Under the pieces are notes generated by a model that saw only the letters and a list, made by a program, of their open reading frames with translations, ran no database searches and was not told where the DNA came from. Position numbers and translations under genes: made by a program. DNA of 64,000 nt from Nonomuraea jiangxiensis (GTDB lineage Bacteria; Actinomycetota; Actinomycetes; Streptosporangiales; Streptosporangiaceae): contig NZ_FNDJ01000022.1 in the NCBI RefSeq assembly GCF_900099965.1, forward strand, positions 62,001-126,000, written 5' to 3'. The stretch's first letter is position 1, and each line of letters starts with the position of its first letter. Shown here piece by piece: positions 45,610 to 54,998 of the stretch.

Positions 45610-47406
45610 TTACGTCAGGACGCGCACGTGTAAGGGCTCGGTCGTCGACAGCCCCGAGGGCACCTTGACGGTGATCCTGATCCACTCCCCGGTCGGCACC
45701 TGGCTCCAGTCGAACGGCACCCAGGCCGTGACCATGCCCTCCGGCATCTCCTCCAGCGGGTCCTCGTCCAGCCACCCCACCGCGGACACGACCTGGTCGT
45801 TGGTCCCTCCGGACCACTGGATGGTGACCGTGGAGTCACGGAAGTTGTAGCCGCGCACCTCCACCCCGTCCTGGACGTCCCGGGGCCGCCTGATGGCGTC
45901 CACCGCGATCGGGCGCTGCCAGTCCCTGGTGATCTCGGTTTCGAGCGAAGGATTCCCGCAGGTCATGAAATCGCTCCACATATAGGAGACGATCTTCTGC
46001 ACGTACCGCCCGGCCATCGTCACGGCCTGGTCCAGGCGTTGCTTGTCGGTCTTGCCGCGTGTCCCGGTCGGCGCGCACGGCTCGGCGCCCGAGGGCTCGA
46101 AAGCCTCCACGTTCGCCCAGAGCTGCACCTTGTGACCGGCCCTGAGCATCTGGTCCCGGGCTTCGGCCATCGCCCGGTAGTAGTCGCGGGTCGACCCGTG
46201 GTACGCCGTCTCGTACGTCGACTCCCCCACCACCGGCCGCAGCCGCTCGTCGACCTCCGTGTCGCTCTCGTCCGGCCAGAACAGGCCCACCTTGCCGGTC
46301 CCCCGGCTGTCCTGCGGCGCGATGATGCCGACCCCGGTCTGGGCCAGGGCCGTGAAGGCCTCGGCCACCTGAGCGGGCGTCTGGCCGAAGGCGACCCGCT
46401 TGCGCGCGTCCAGGTAGGGGCTGATCAGGATGGGCTTGCCCGGTAACTCCTGCTCCACGATCGTGTGCTGGTCGGCGTAGACCTCCAGGGTCGGGTTCGA
46501 GGTCAGGGTGGCGGCCATCTGGACCTCGAACGGCTGGTAGACCCCGCCCAGCGAGTCCCGGTCGGCGAAGCGCGCGCCGTAGTCCTGAAGGACGCGCCGC
46601 GTCAGCGTGGTGAGCGTGCCGATGTGGTGCTTGTTGGCCCTGGTCGGGACGTCCGGGTCGCGGGGGGCCAGCGGCAGCGCCGGGAAGATCCGCATGCCGA
46701 ACTGGTCGCCCAGGCTGAGCAGTTCGGTCAGGCTGTCGGTGGCCGAGCCGGCCACCAGGATCATGTCGTAGGACGCGGCCTTGCTGGTGAAGTCGCAGGT
46801 GGGGTCGTCCGAGCCGTCCGCCTGGGTGATGAGGCGGAAGTAGATCCGCTTGCCCACCCTGATGCCGTGCTCCATCTCGGGGCAGCGGAACACCCCGGGG
46901 CCGAACGACTCGTCGGTGCGGTAGACGTAGGTACGGCCGATCCGGTTGCCCGGGTTCGCCGCCTGAAGGTCCCGCTCGGCGGCGTCACGACAGGTCAGGC
47001 CGTCTTCCTGGCACGGCTTGTAGAGGGAGTCGACGTCGCCGTCCTTGGTCAGCACCTCGCCGCTGTCGGACGTGGTGCGGAACTGCAGGCCGTACCCGAT
47101 CCTGATGATCGTGTCCCCGCCCAGCCGGTGGATCTCCTGCAGTTGCGAGCGCCAGGTGCAGGGGTTCGACTTGGGAGTGATCCAGTAGCCGGTGACGGCG
47201 TACGGGGCCCGCTCGCCGGTGTCGAACGTTCCACAGGAGTCGGTGAACTCCGTGACCTTGGGGGTCGGCCTGTCACTGGGGTGCCGGGGCGCCGCCGAAC
47301 GGGTGGCACTGGCGCCCGGCTCCTCGGAGGACCTCGGCAGAATGATGATCACGGTGGCCACCACTGCCAGCATGGCTACGCCCACGACCAGGAAAAGCCA
47401 GCGCAC
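45610..47406 (-). CDS. Membrane-anchored DUF4434-like (glycosidase-fold) protein
   Basis: 598 aa. An N-terminal anchor or uncleaved signal (WLFLVVGVAMLAVVATVIII) is followed by a Ser/Pro/Arg linker, then a large extracytoplasmic region. GYWITPKSNPCTWRSQLQEI and GGDTIIRIGYGL open a TIM-barrel-like domain of the DUF4434 type. PFEVQMAATL and KVQLWANVEAFEP fit the barrel, and Glu residues there could be catalytic. The last 120 residues look like a beta-sandwich (VEVRGYNFRDSTVTIQWSGG). Next to polysaccharide genes on the same strand, it may trim or modify the polymer outside the cell. The family assignment is tentative. Confidence 0.65.
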   Translation of the reverse strand: MRWLFLVVGVAMLAVVATVIIILPRSSEEPGASATRSAAPRHPSDRPTPKVTEFTDSCGTFDTGERAPYAVTGYWITPKSNPCTWRSQLQEIHRLGGDTIIRIGYGLQFRTTSDSGEVLTKDGDVDSLYKPCQEDGLTCRDAAERDLQAANPGNRIGRTYVYRTDESFGPGVFRCPEMEHGIRVGKRIYFRLITQADGSDDPTCDFTSKAASYDMILVAGSATDSLTELLSLGDQFGMRIFPALPLAPRDPDVPTRANKHHIGTLTTLTRRVLQDYGARFADRDSLGGVYQPFEVQMAATLTSNPTLEVYADQHTIVEQELPGKPILISPYLDARKRVAFGQTPAQVAEAFTALAQTGVGIIAPQDSRGTGKVGLFWPDESDTEVDERLRPVVGESTYETAYHGSTRDYYRAMAEARDQMLRAGHKVQLWANVEAFEPSGAEPCAPTGTRGKTDKQRLDQAVTMAGRYVQKIVSYMWSDFMTCGNPSLETEITRDWQRPIAVDAIRRPRDVQDGVEVRGYNFRDSTVTIQWSGGTNDQVVSAVGWLDEDPLEEMPEGMVTAWVPFDWSQVPTGEWIRITVKVPSGLSTTEPLHVRVLT

Positions 47407-47432
47407 GTCTGGAACCTACCCGCCCTCGATGT

Positions 47433-48521
47433 CTACGGCTTGACCCCGGCCCACGACTCCAGTTGGGCGACGAAACGCTTGGCCGAGTTGGGCCAGTGGT
47501 GGTTCGCCCTGGCCGCCGCGTAGCCGCGTGCACCCTGCGCCCGCCGCTCGCGTACGTCGTCCCGCAGCGTCAGCACCGCCTGCGCCACCGCCTTGGGGTC
47601 CTGCCAGGGCACCACGACGCCGCTGTCGTAACGCTCGACCAGTTCCACCGCGCGCGGCGACGGCGTGGTGATGACCGGGATGCCGTGCGCCATGTACTCC
47701 ACGATCTTCGTAGGCATCGAGTGCCGGTAGTTGGGCTCGTCGTGCAGCAGTGACAGCCCGGCCAGCGCGCCGTCGAGCCGCTTGAGCGCCTCGTCGTTGG
47801 GCATGAAGTCGCGCCACTCCAGCAGGCCCTCGGTGACCGCCTGGTTGAGCACGGGACGGCTCTGCGGGTCGGCGTATCCGATCAGCTCCACGCCCACCCG
47901 GTAGGGCTGCAGCAGCTTCGCCACCTCGACGGCCTCGGCCACTCCCCTGGCCCGCGACAGCCAGCCCAGATAGACCACCCGGTCGTCGCCCGGCGGCGTG
48001 ACGGAGTCGGGCACCCAGGTCTCGTTCGGCACGATGAGGTGGGCGTGCTTGAACCGGCCCGCGTAGGCGGTCTCGGCCAGTAACAGGTGCATATGGCGCT
48101 CGGCGGTGCCTTCGAGCACGCGGGCGAGGAAACGTACCGGCGGGCGCAGCGGCGAGGGCAGCCACGGCTTCAGCGAGAGCGTGGCCGGGGTGTCCTCGTG
48201 CACGTCCCACACCACGGGCGGCCTGTTGCGCACGCCCCAGACCGCGAACAGCAGCTCGGGGTCGTGGATGAGGACGAGGTCGACCTTGTTCCGCATGCGT
48301 CTGAACAACCGGCGCGCGGCGCGTACCGCGGCTACCCGCTTGCGCTGGGAGGCCCTGGGGAGATCGACTCCGTTGACCCACGGTCTGGGGACCACGCCGT
48401 GCGCCGTGAACGACGCTGCGTACGTGACCTCATGACCGGCATCCACCAGAGCACGAATCTGCCTGTGCAGAATCCGAGCATCCTCGGGGTTATGCACCAC
48501 CGTCATGACGAGCACGTGCAC
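47433..48521 (-). CDS. GT4-type glycosyltransferase
   Basis: 362 aa, GT-B fold. The N-terminal domain starts HVLVMTVVHNPEDARIL, and DLVLIHDPELLF is the acceptor-side loop. In the C-terminal half, VYLGWLSRARGVAEAV leads the nucleotide-sugar domain, and PTKIVEYMAHGIPVITTP holds the E-x7-E-type donor motif. I chose GTG 48521 because GGAGGG precedes it by nine bases and it avoids a 23-bp overlap with wecC (ATG 48563 is possible). It is 20 bp after wecC, so they are co-transcribed. The sugar is not known; ManNAcA is a fair guess from context. Confidence 0.85.
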   Translation of the reverse strand: MHVLVMTVVHNPEDARILHRQIRALVDAGHEVTYAASFTAHGVVPRPWVNGVDLPRASQRKRVAAVRAARRLFRRMRNKVDLVLIHDPELLFAVWGVRNRPPVVWDVHEDTPATLSLKPWLPSPLRPPVRFLARVLEGTAERHMHLLLAETAYAGRFKHAHLIVPNETWVPDSVTPPGDDRVVYLGWLSRARGVAEAVEVAKLLQPYRVGVELIGYADPQSRPVLNQAVTEGLLEWRDFMPNDEALKRLDGALAGLSLLHDEPNYRHSMPTKIVEYMAHGIPVITTPSPRAVELVERYDSGVVVPWQDPKAVAQAVLTLRDDVRERRAQGARGYAAARANHHWPNSAKRFVAQLESWAGVKP

Positions 48522-48540
48522 TGCGCGCAGCCCTCCGTCG

Positions 48541-49803
48541 CTACAGCCGCTCGACGCGTTCACCCTCGGCGAGCACGCCGCGGGTGTCGAGCACGAGCCT
48601 GGCCTTCGCCTCGACCATGTCGAGGTCGAACGCGGCGTGCTGCTGCAGCAGCAGCGTCACGTCCGCGTTGATCACGGCCTCGGCCAGATCCTCCTCGCGC
48701 GGCACGGGTGTGCCGTCGACCGCCCACTCCTTGACATACGGATCGACGAATGTGAGCTCGGCCCCGAGCTCCAGCAGCGCACGCGCCACCGGAAGGGCCG
48801 GAGTCTCGCGTTCGTCGGCGATATCCGGTTTGTAGGTGACGCCGAGCATAACGACTCTGGCGCCGTTTACGGGCTTCTTATGTCTGTTCAGCAGACGCTG
48901 TACGCGGGCCACCACGTACGAGGGCATCCGCTCGTTGATCTCCTGGGCCAGCTCCACGAACCGGAACGGGTAGCCGAGCTTGCGCACCGTGTACGACAGG
49001 TACGACGGGTCGACCGGGATGCAGTGCCCGCCCACGCCCGGCCCCGGCAGGAACTTCTGGAACCCGAACGGCTTGGTGGCCGCCGCCTCGATCGACTCCC
49101 ACAGGTCGATCCCGAGCTCGTCGCAGAAGATCGCCATCTCGTTGACGAGGGCGATGTTGACGTGCCGGTAGGTGTTCTCCAGCAGCTTGGCCATCTCGGC
49201 CTCGCGGGTGCCGCTGACCGGCACCACCTGCTCGATGAACTGCCCGTAGAACGCCGTCGCCCGGTCCCGGCAGGTCGGCGTGTAGCCGCCCACGACCTTG
49301 GGGGTGTTGCGCAGGCCGAACTTGGGGTTGCCCGGGTCGATGCGCTCGGGCGAGAAGGCCAGGTGGAAGTCCTCGCCGGCGACCAGTCCCGAGGTCTCCA
49401 GCAACGGCCTGGCCACCTCGTCGGTGGTGCCGGGCCAGGTGGTGGATTCGAGCACGACGAGCGTGCCCTTGCTCAGGTTGTCGGCGACGGTCTTGGTCGC
49501 GCCCTCCACGGCGGACAGGTCCGGGCGGTGGTCCTCGTCCAGCGGGGTGGGCACACATATGACGATCGTGTTGCTCCTGGCCAGCACGGTCGCGTCGAGC
49601 GTGGCACGGAACCCGTTGGCCAGCATGTGCTCGAGGTCGGCGTCGGTCAGGTCATCGATGTAGGACTGACCGGTGTTGAGAGCGTCGACCTTGCCGGGAT
49701 CCACGTCCACGCCGACGACCCGCAGGCCGGCGGCCACCGCCTCCTTGGCGAGAGGCATGCCGACGTAGCCCAGGCCGATGACAGCCAAGTCGATTTCTGT
49801 CAC
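48541..49803 (-). CDS. wecC: UDP-N-acetyl-D-mannosamine dehydrogenase
   Basis: 420 aa. NAD-dependent double oxidation of UDP-ManNAc to UDP-ManNAcA. AVIGLGYVGMPLAKEAV is the Rossmann loop. VPTPLDEDHRPDLSAV, EMAKLLENTYRHVNIALVNE, and the catalytic cysteine in GPGVGGHCIPVDPSYL are all intact, as is GVTYKPDIADERETPAL. UDP-glucose dehydrogenases share the fold, but wecB is present across the divergent promoter, which supports the ManNAc assignment. TAAGGC on the minus strand (49815-49810) ends six bases before GTG 49803; a leaderless start is possible but the box is weak. Confidence 0.9.
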   Translation of the reverse strand: MTEIDLAVIGLGYVGMPLAKEAVAAGLRVVGVDVDPGKVDALNTGQSYIDDLTDADLEHMLANGFRATLDATVLARSNTIVICVPTPLDEDHRPDLSAVEGATKTVADNLSKGTLVVLESTTWPGTTDEVARPLLETSGLVAGEDFHLAFSPERIDPGNPKFGLRNTPKVVGGYTPTCRDRATAFYGQFIEQVVPVSGTREAEMAKLLENTYRHVNIALVNEMAIFCDELGIDLWESIEAAATKPFGFQKFLPGPGVGGHCIPVDPSYLSYTVRKLGYPFRFVELAQEINERMPSYVVARVQRLLNRHKKPVNGARVVMLGVTYKPDIADERETPALPVARALLELGAELTFVDPYVKEWAVDGTPVPREEDLAEAVINADVTLLLQQHAAFDLDMVEAKARLVLDTRGVLAEGERVERL

Positions 49804-49924
49804 AGCTGTGCCTTAGGGAGCCGGATACAACACTTCATGGTCGCAAAGGTTATCTCAAGTCCACCTAGCTCACGCCTAATGCGACCGAACCCGTCACAAG
49901 AGACAGCCCTCATGAAGGTCATCA

Positions 49925-51607
49925 TTAGGCCAGAGACCGGTATAGAGCTTGATAAGTCTCCGCGACGCGGCTCCACGTTCGCTTCGCGGCTACTTCGGCC
50001 TTGCCCGCTTCGCCCATCGCCGCGCGCCTGTCCGGGTCCTCCCTGAGGCCCGCGATGGCCTTGGCCAACTCGGCCGGATCGCCCGCGGGGACGAGCAGTC
50101 CGGCCCCGTCGGAGGAGCCGAGCAACTCCGACAGCGCGGGCAGGTCGCTGAGCACGACGGGTTTGCCCAGGGCCATCGCCTCGACGGGTTTCAGCGGCGT
50201 GACGAGCCGGGTCACCCGCAGGTCCTCGCGCGGGCAGACGAAGACGTCGATGGCGTCCTGTGCCTGCAGCGCCTCCTCGGGACCGACCCGGCCCGGCAGG
50301 ACGGCGTCCTTCAGGCCCAGCTCGGCGACCAGCGAGAGCAGGTTCTCGCGCTCGGTGCCGTCGCCCACGATGAGCACCCGTACGGGGGTGTCGTCGTCGC
50401 GCAGCAGAGCGGCGGCCCGGAGCAATGTGGCGAACCCCTCATAAGCCACGATGCTCGACACGGACCCGACCACGATCTCGTGGGGCTGGATGCCGTACGC
50501 GGTGCGGAACGAGGCCCCGTCGTAGTGGGCGGTCAGCAGCGAGTCGTCCACCGCGTTCGGCGCCAGGTGGATCTTCTCGCGCGGCACCCCCCGCTCGACG
50601 ATCTCCGTGGCCATGGTCTCGGCCAGCGTGACCACGGCGTCGGCCGAGCGCATCAGGAACGCCTCACGCTCGCGCTGGAGCACGTGCCGCTCGCTGCCGA
50701 CCCGGATCGGGTCGCGGGAGGCCCAGGTCTCCTCCAGGAAGCCGCGTACCTCGTAGACGAACGGCGTGCCCGTCCTGTCGCGCACGGCGTGCGCCACGGA
50801 GCCGTTGCGGTGGTCGGTGGCGGCGTGCAGGACCTGCGGCTTCAGCTCGGCGACAAGCCGGGTGACCGCCTCGGCGCCCTTGATCATCCGGCCGCGCATC
50901 TCGAACGGCACCTCGTCGTGGCCGTCGGGCATGTGCCGGTAGTAGGGGATGCCGTCGATCTCCTCGAACGCCGGCGCGTCAGCGTGGCCCTGCAGCATCG
51001 GCCAGCCCCAGCTCGTGACCACGTGCGGGTCGAGCCCGGCGGCCTGCTGGGCGGTGACGATGCGGTGGGTGCGGACGGTGTAGCCGGCCTGCGTGTACGG
51101 CAGCGCGTTCGTGACGAGGTGCAGCACCCGGCCCTCGACCCGCTCGGTGACGGCCACCTTGGGCCCGGGCGGGATCGGGTCGGGGCTGATCGCGGCCAGC
51201 TCGCCCCGGTAGTAGGCGGCCCGGCGCTTGACGAAGGGGTATTTCGCATGGGCGTCGAGCACCTCGGCGGCCTGGCTGACCCGGCCGGCGTCCCAGTGCT
51301 CCTTGGCCTCGTTCCACGGCGCCTTGATCATGCGCATGCCGAGCTTGCGCACCGCGCGCCGGGCCTGGCGGGCGGCGGGCCAGGCGAGGGTGCCCACGAC
51401 CGGGCGCAGCCGGGGCGGGAGCGCGTCGGCTGCGGCCTGGGCCACCCGGACGGGGTCCGACTTGACCTTCGTCGCGACGACGCGGGTCACGATGATCGGG
51501 TGCCGGACGAAGCCCTTCAGAAGTCCCCCGACGCCGGCACGGGCGGACTTCGCGGAGACCCTGTCGGTTGAACGGGAGGAGTCTTGACGACTGGCGTCGG
51601 ATGCCAC
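49925..51607 (-). CDS. GT4-type glycosyltransferase with N-terminal extension
   Basis: 560 aa. Residues 1-160 form a basic helical extension (RVVATKVKSDPVRVAQAAAD and onward) with no recognised domain. From about 165 a GT-B enzyme follows: HLVTNALPYTQAGYTVRTHR, then VGSVSSIVAYEGFATLLRAA, and TPLKPVEAMALGKPVVLSD with the donor-binding E-x7-E region. The start is GTG 51607: TACGGT on the minus strand (51619-51614) ends six bases before it, so the mRNA looks leaderless. A longer frame to 51742 would invade the divergent wecB. It leads the minus-strand half of the polysaccharide cluster, 120 bp before wecC. Confidence 0.85.
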   Translation of the reverse strand: MASDASRQDSSRSTDRVSAKSARAGVGGLLKGFVRHPIIVTRVVATKVKSDPVRVAQAAADALPPRLRPVVGTLAWPAARQARRAVRKLGMRMIKAPWNEAKEHWDAGRVSQAAEVLDAHAKYPFVKRRAAYYRGELAAISPDPIPPGPKVAVTERVEGRVLHLVTNALPYTQAGYTVRTHRIVTAQQAAGLDPHVVTSWGWPMLQGHADAPAFEEIDGIPYYRHMPDGHDEVPFEMRGRMIKGAEAVTRLVAELKPQVLHAATDHRNGSVAHAVRDRTGTPFVYEVRGFLEETWASRDPIRVGSERHVLQREREAFLMRSADAVVTLAETMATEIVERGVPREKIHLAPNAVDDSLLTAHYDGASFRTAYGIQPHEIVVGSVSSIVAYEGFATLLRAAALLRDDDTPVRVLIVGDGTERENLLSLVAELGLKDAVLPGRVGPEEALQAQDAIDVFVCPREDLRVTRLVTPLKPVEAMALGKPVVLSDLPALSELLGSSDGAGLLVPAGDPAELAKAIAGLREDPDRRAAMGEAGKAEVAAKRTWSRVAETYQALYRSLA

Positions 51608-51663
51608 GCAGGGACCGTACCATAGGCAGCGTTTTTTCCCTTCCGCTATGAAAGGCGAGGTCA

Positions 51664-52794
51664 ATGAGGGAGAACCCCCTGGTCCTGCACGTATTGGGCG
51701 CTCGTCCCAATTTCGTGAAAGCGGCCCCGGTGGTGCGGGCACTCGACGAACTCGGCGTGCGGCAGGGCATCATCCACACTGGTCAGCACTACGACGCCCT
51801 GATGTCGGACGTCTTCTTCGCCGACCTCGGCCTGCCCGATCCGGTGGCGAATCTGGGGGTCGGCTCCGGCACCCACGCCAAGCAGACAGCGGCCCTGCTG
51901 GTCGGCCTGGAGGACGTGGTCACCGAGCAGGACCCCGACCTGGTCGTGGTCTACGGCGACGTCAACTCGACGCTGGCCGCCATCCTGGTCTGCGCCAAGC
52001 TGGGCGTCAGGACCGCGCACGTGGAGGCGGGCCTGCGCTCGTTCGACCGCGGCATGCCGGAGGAGGTCAACCGGGTCGTCACGGACGCGCTGGCCGACCT
52101 GCTGTTCGCCACCTCGCCCGAGGCCCTGGCCTACCTGGCGAACGAGGGGGTGCCCGCGGCCAAGCTGCACCTGGTCGGCAACCCCATGATCGACAGCCTG
52201 TACGCGGCGCTGCCGTCGCTGGACCCCGCCCCGGTGGTGGAGCGGCTGGCCATACCGGCTCGTTATGCCGTGGCCACCCTGCACCGCCCCGCGAACGTGG
52301 ACACCCCGCAGGCCGCCAAGGAGCTGGTCGACGCGGTGCTGGAGGTCTCGCGGCAGATCCCGGTCGTGGTGCCGATCCACCCCCGCGGCAAGATACGGCT
52401 GGCCGAGGCGGGCCTGGTGGACGGAGAGACCGTCAAGGTCGTCGACCCGCTGGGCTATGTGGACTTCCTCTCACTCGTACGCGGTGCCGCGCTGGTCGTC
52501 ACCGACTCCGGCGGCGTGCAGGAGGAGACCACCGTACTGGGGGTTCCCTGCCTGACCGTCCGGCCCAACACCGAGCGGCCGATCACGATCACCCACGGCA
52601 CGAACCGGCTGGTCACGCCCGCCCTGCTGCCCGCCGCCGCGGAGAAGGCACTGGCCGACGGCGCGGTCACCCCGGCCGGCGAGCTGCCGGTGTTGTGGGA
52701 CGGCGCGGCCGGGCCGCGGATCGCCAAGGTGATCTCCGCCTGGCTCAAGGGAGACAACCTGGCACCCGCCTCTCAGGGCAAACGCCCCGAATAA
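51664..52794 (+). CDS. wecB: UDP-N-acetylglucosamine 2-epimerase (non-hydrolysing)
   Basis: 376 aa. Converts UDP-GlcNAc to UDP-ManNAc. HVLGARPNFVKAAPVV, the donor-site start, IIHTGQHYD, VVYGDVNSTLA, HVEAGLRSFDRGMPEE and VTDSGGVQEETTVLGVP are all present and diagnostic. AAAGGCGAGG lies just before ATG 51664. It is divergent from the GT4 gene at 51607, with 56 bp between starts, so both halves of the cluster can be switched together. Its product is the substrate for the dehydrogenase at 48541. Confidence 0.95.
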   Translation: MRENPLVLHVLGARPNFVKAAPVVRALDELGVRQGIIHTGQHYDALMSDVFFADLGLPDPVANLGVGSGTHAKQTAALLVGLEDVVTEQDPDLVVVYGDVNSTLAAILVCAKLGVRTAHVEAGLRSFDRGMPEEVNRVVTDALADLLFATSPEALAYLANEGVPAAKLHLVGNPMIDSLYAALPSLDPAPVVERLAIPARYAVATLHRPANVDTPQAAKELVDAVLEVSRQIPVVVPIHPRGKIRLAEAGLVDGETVKVVDPLGYVDFLSLVRGAALVVTDSGGVQEETTVLGVPCLTVRPNTERPITITHGTNRLVTPALLPAAAEKALADGAVTPAGELPVLWDGAAGPRIAKVISAWLKGDNLAPASQGKRPE

Positions 52795-52925
52795 CGCCCA
52801 TGTCCGCCGTAATATGACTTCCGATCAGAAACCTGCGACGCGGACCTTGATCAGGCACGGCAGCGGGACGGCAGTCCAACGAGCAGGTTTCTTGGCGGCC
52901 CCTCCCAAGCGATAGGCGTATCACC

Positions 52926-54962
52926 ATGGCCGAAACCCCCGAAGAGCCCACCTACCAGCGACTCGGCCCCGTCAACTGGCTGCCGGAGGAGCGCAAAGTC
53001 GTCGAGCGGTTCGAGGCTGAGGTGAGGGAGCTGCGGCGGCGGCTGGAGATCGCCGAGGCCAAGGCCGCGTACGCGACCTGGAAGCTGGAGGCCACGCAGG
53101 CCAAGCGGACGTTCAAGCTGGGCGAGGCGCTGGGCTCGAAGAGCCCGGGGAAGATCGTCGAGGCGGTCCGCTCGAAGGAGAAGGCCCCCAAGCCGCCCAT
53201 GCCGGTCACCGAGGCGGTCGAGATCGCCAACCACCGGCCGCCGCTGGTCGAGGTGCCGCCGGTGAAGTGGCCGGGCGGCCCGGTGAACCGGCCGGACCTG
53301 AAGGTCGCGGTGATCCTGGACGACTTCTCCAGGATGGCCTTCCGCTACGAGTGGGACCAGATCGAGTTCGGGCTCAAGGACTGGCGCGAGATCTTCGCGG
53401 AGAAGCGGCCCGACCTGCTGTTCTGCGAGTCGGCGTGGCACGGGAACCAGGGCCGCTGGCGTTACCAGATGACCGGTACGAACGCCCCCAAGGAGCCCCT
53501 GCGCGACCTGGTCGCCTGGTGCCGCAGGGAGGGCATCCCGACGGTCTTCTGGAACAAGGAGGACCCGCCGAACTTCGACTTCTTCATCGACACGGCCAAG
53601 CTGTTCGATTACGTGTTCACCTGCGACGGTGACATGCTGCCGAAATATCGGCAAATATTGGGACACGACCGGGTGGACGTGCTGCAGTTCGCCGCCCAGC
53701 CCCGGGTGCACAACCCCATCCAGCAGAAGCAGGGCCGCCTGCACGACGTGGTCTTCGCCGGCATGTACTTCCGTGACAAGCACCCCGAGCGCCGCGAGCA
53801 GATGGAGACCGTGCTCGACCCGATCAGGGAGCTGGGCCTGCACATCTTCGCGCGCAACGGCGAGGTGGACGAGAAGTACGCCTGGCCGGAGAAGTACCGG
53901 CCGCACATCGTGGGCGAGCTGCCCTACGACCAGATGCTGGCCGCGTACCGAATGTACAAGGTCTTCCTCAACGTCAACTCGGTACTGGACTCGCCCACCA
54001 TGTGCGCCCGGCGCGTCTTCGAGCTGTCCGCGTGCGCCACGCCCGTCGTGTCGGGGTGGTCGCGGGCGATCGAGGAGACGTTCGGGGAGCTGGTGCCCAT
54101 CGCCCGCGAGCCGATCGAGTCCTACAACCAGGTGCTGCACCTGATCAACAGCCCCGAGCTGCGGGCCCGGATGGGGCACCTGGCGATGCGCGAGGTGTTC
54201 GACAAGCACCTGTTCTCGCACCGCGTGGACCAGATCCTCCAGGACCTCGGCCGGCCGGTGGAGCCCAGGTCCCGCTCGATCTCGGTGGTGCTGCCCACCA
54301 ACCGCGCCGCCCAGATCGAGCACGCGATCTCCTCGGTGGCCCGCCAGATCCACCGCCCGCTGCAGCTCGTCATGGTGCTGCACGGCCTGGACATCGACCC
54401 CGTGGTGGTCGCCGACAAGGCCCGCATGGCGGGCGTCACGGACGTCGTGGTGCTGCCCGCCGACTCCTCGCTGTCGCTCGGCGCCTGCATGAACCTGGGC
54501 ATCGCCGCCGCCGAGGGCGACCTGATCGCCAAGATGGACGACGACAACCTCTACGGCGACCACTACCTGTCGGACCTGGTGCGCGCGTTCGACTACTCCG
54601 ACGCCGAACTGGTCGGCAAGGGCGCGCACTACGCGTACTTCGAGGGCAGCGACACCACCATGCTGCGCCTGCCCGGGCTGGAGCACCGCTACTCGTTCCT
54701 GGTGCAGGGCGGTACGTTCCTCGGCAAGGCGGACATGTTCCGCTCGTACGGCTTCCCCGATCTCACCCGGGGCGAGGACACCCACCTCGTTCGGCGGTTG
54801 AAGGAGGACTCCGTCAAGATCTACTCGGCGGACCGCTTCAACTTCGTCTACTGGCGCAGCGCCGACGCGAGCATGCACACCTGGCAGGCCGACCACATCA
54901 AGCTGACCCGCAACGCCCAGTTCTCCTTCGTCGGCCGGCCCGACGCGCACGTGCTCATCTGA
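52926..54962 (+). CDS. Two-domain glycosyltransferase (CgeB-like GT-B plus GT2)
   Basis: 678 aa. A coiled coil at about 20-65 (RFEAEVRELRRRLEIAEAKA) may multimerise it. Residues about 120-430 form a CgeB/GT-B-like transferase: FWNKEDPPNFDFFIDTAKLF, VFAGMYFRDKHPERREQME, and SPTMCARRVFELSACATPVV, where the sugar donor binds. Residues about 445-670 are a GT-A (family 2) domain starting SISVVLPTNRAAQIEHAI with metal motif KMDDDNLYGDHY. CgeB proteins decorate spore coats in Bacillus. Two transferases in one chain suggest alternating sugar addition to a repeating surface polymer. No membrane segment. Confidence 0.85.
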   Translation: MAETPEEPTYQRLGPVNWLPEERKVVERFEAEVRELRRRLEIAEAKAAYATWKLEATQAKRTFKLGEALGSKSPGKIVEAVRSKEKAPKPPMPVTEAVEIANHRPPLVEVPPVKWPGGPVNRPDLKVAVILDDFSRMAFRYEWDQIEFGLKDWREIFAEKRPDLLFCESAWHGNQGRWRYQMTGTNAPKEPLRDLVAWCRREGIPTVFWNKEDPPNFDFFIDTAKLFDYVFTCDGDMLPKYRQILGHDRVDVLQFAAQPRVHNPIQQKQGRLHDVVFAGMYFRDKHPERREQMETVLDPIRELGLHIFARNGEVDEKYAWPEKYRPHIVGELPYDQMLAAYRMYKVFLNVNSVLDSPTMCARRVFELSACATPVVSGWSRAIEETFGELVPIAREPIESYNQVLHLINSPELRARMGHLAMREVFDKHLFSHRVDQILQDLGRPVEPRSRSISVVLPTNRAAQIEHAISSVARQIHRPLQLVMVLHGLDIDPVVVADKARMAGVTDVVVLPADSSLSLGACMNLGIAAAEGDLIAKMDDDNLYGDHYLSDLVRAFDYSDAELVGKGAHYAYFEGSDTTMLRLPGLEHRYSFLVQGGTFLGKADMFRSYGFPDLTRGEDTHLVRRLKEDSVKIYSADRFNFVYWRSADASMHTWQADHIKLTRNAQFSFVGRPDAHVLI

Positions 54963-54998
54963 CGCGCGGGCCGCCTGGTGCCGCCGCCCGGCGGGCGG

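Noticed and set aside
51608..51742. N-terminal extension of the GT4 gene across the divergent promoter
   Set aside because: It would overlap wecB on the other strand by about 80 bp. A leaderless promoter places the start at GTG 51607.
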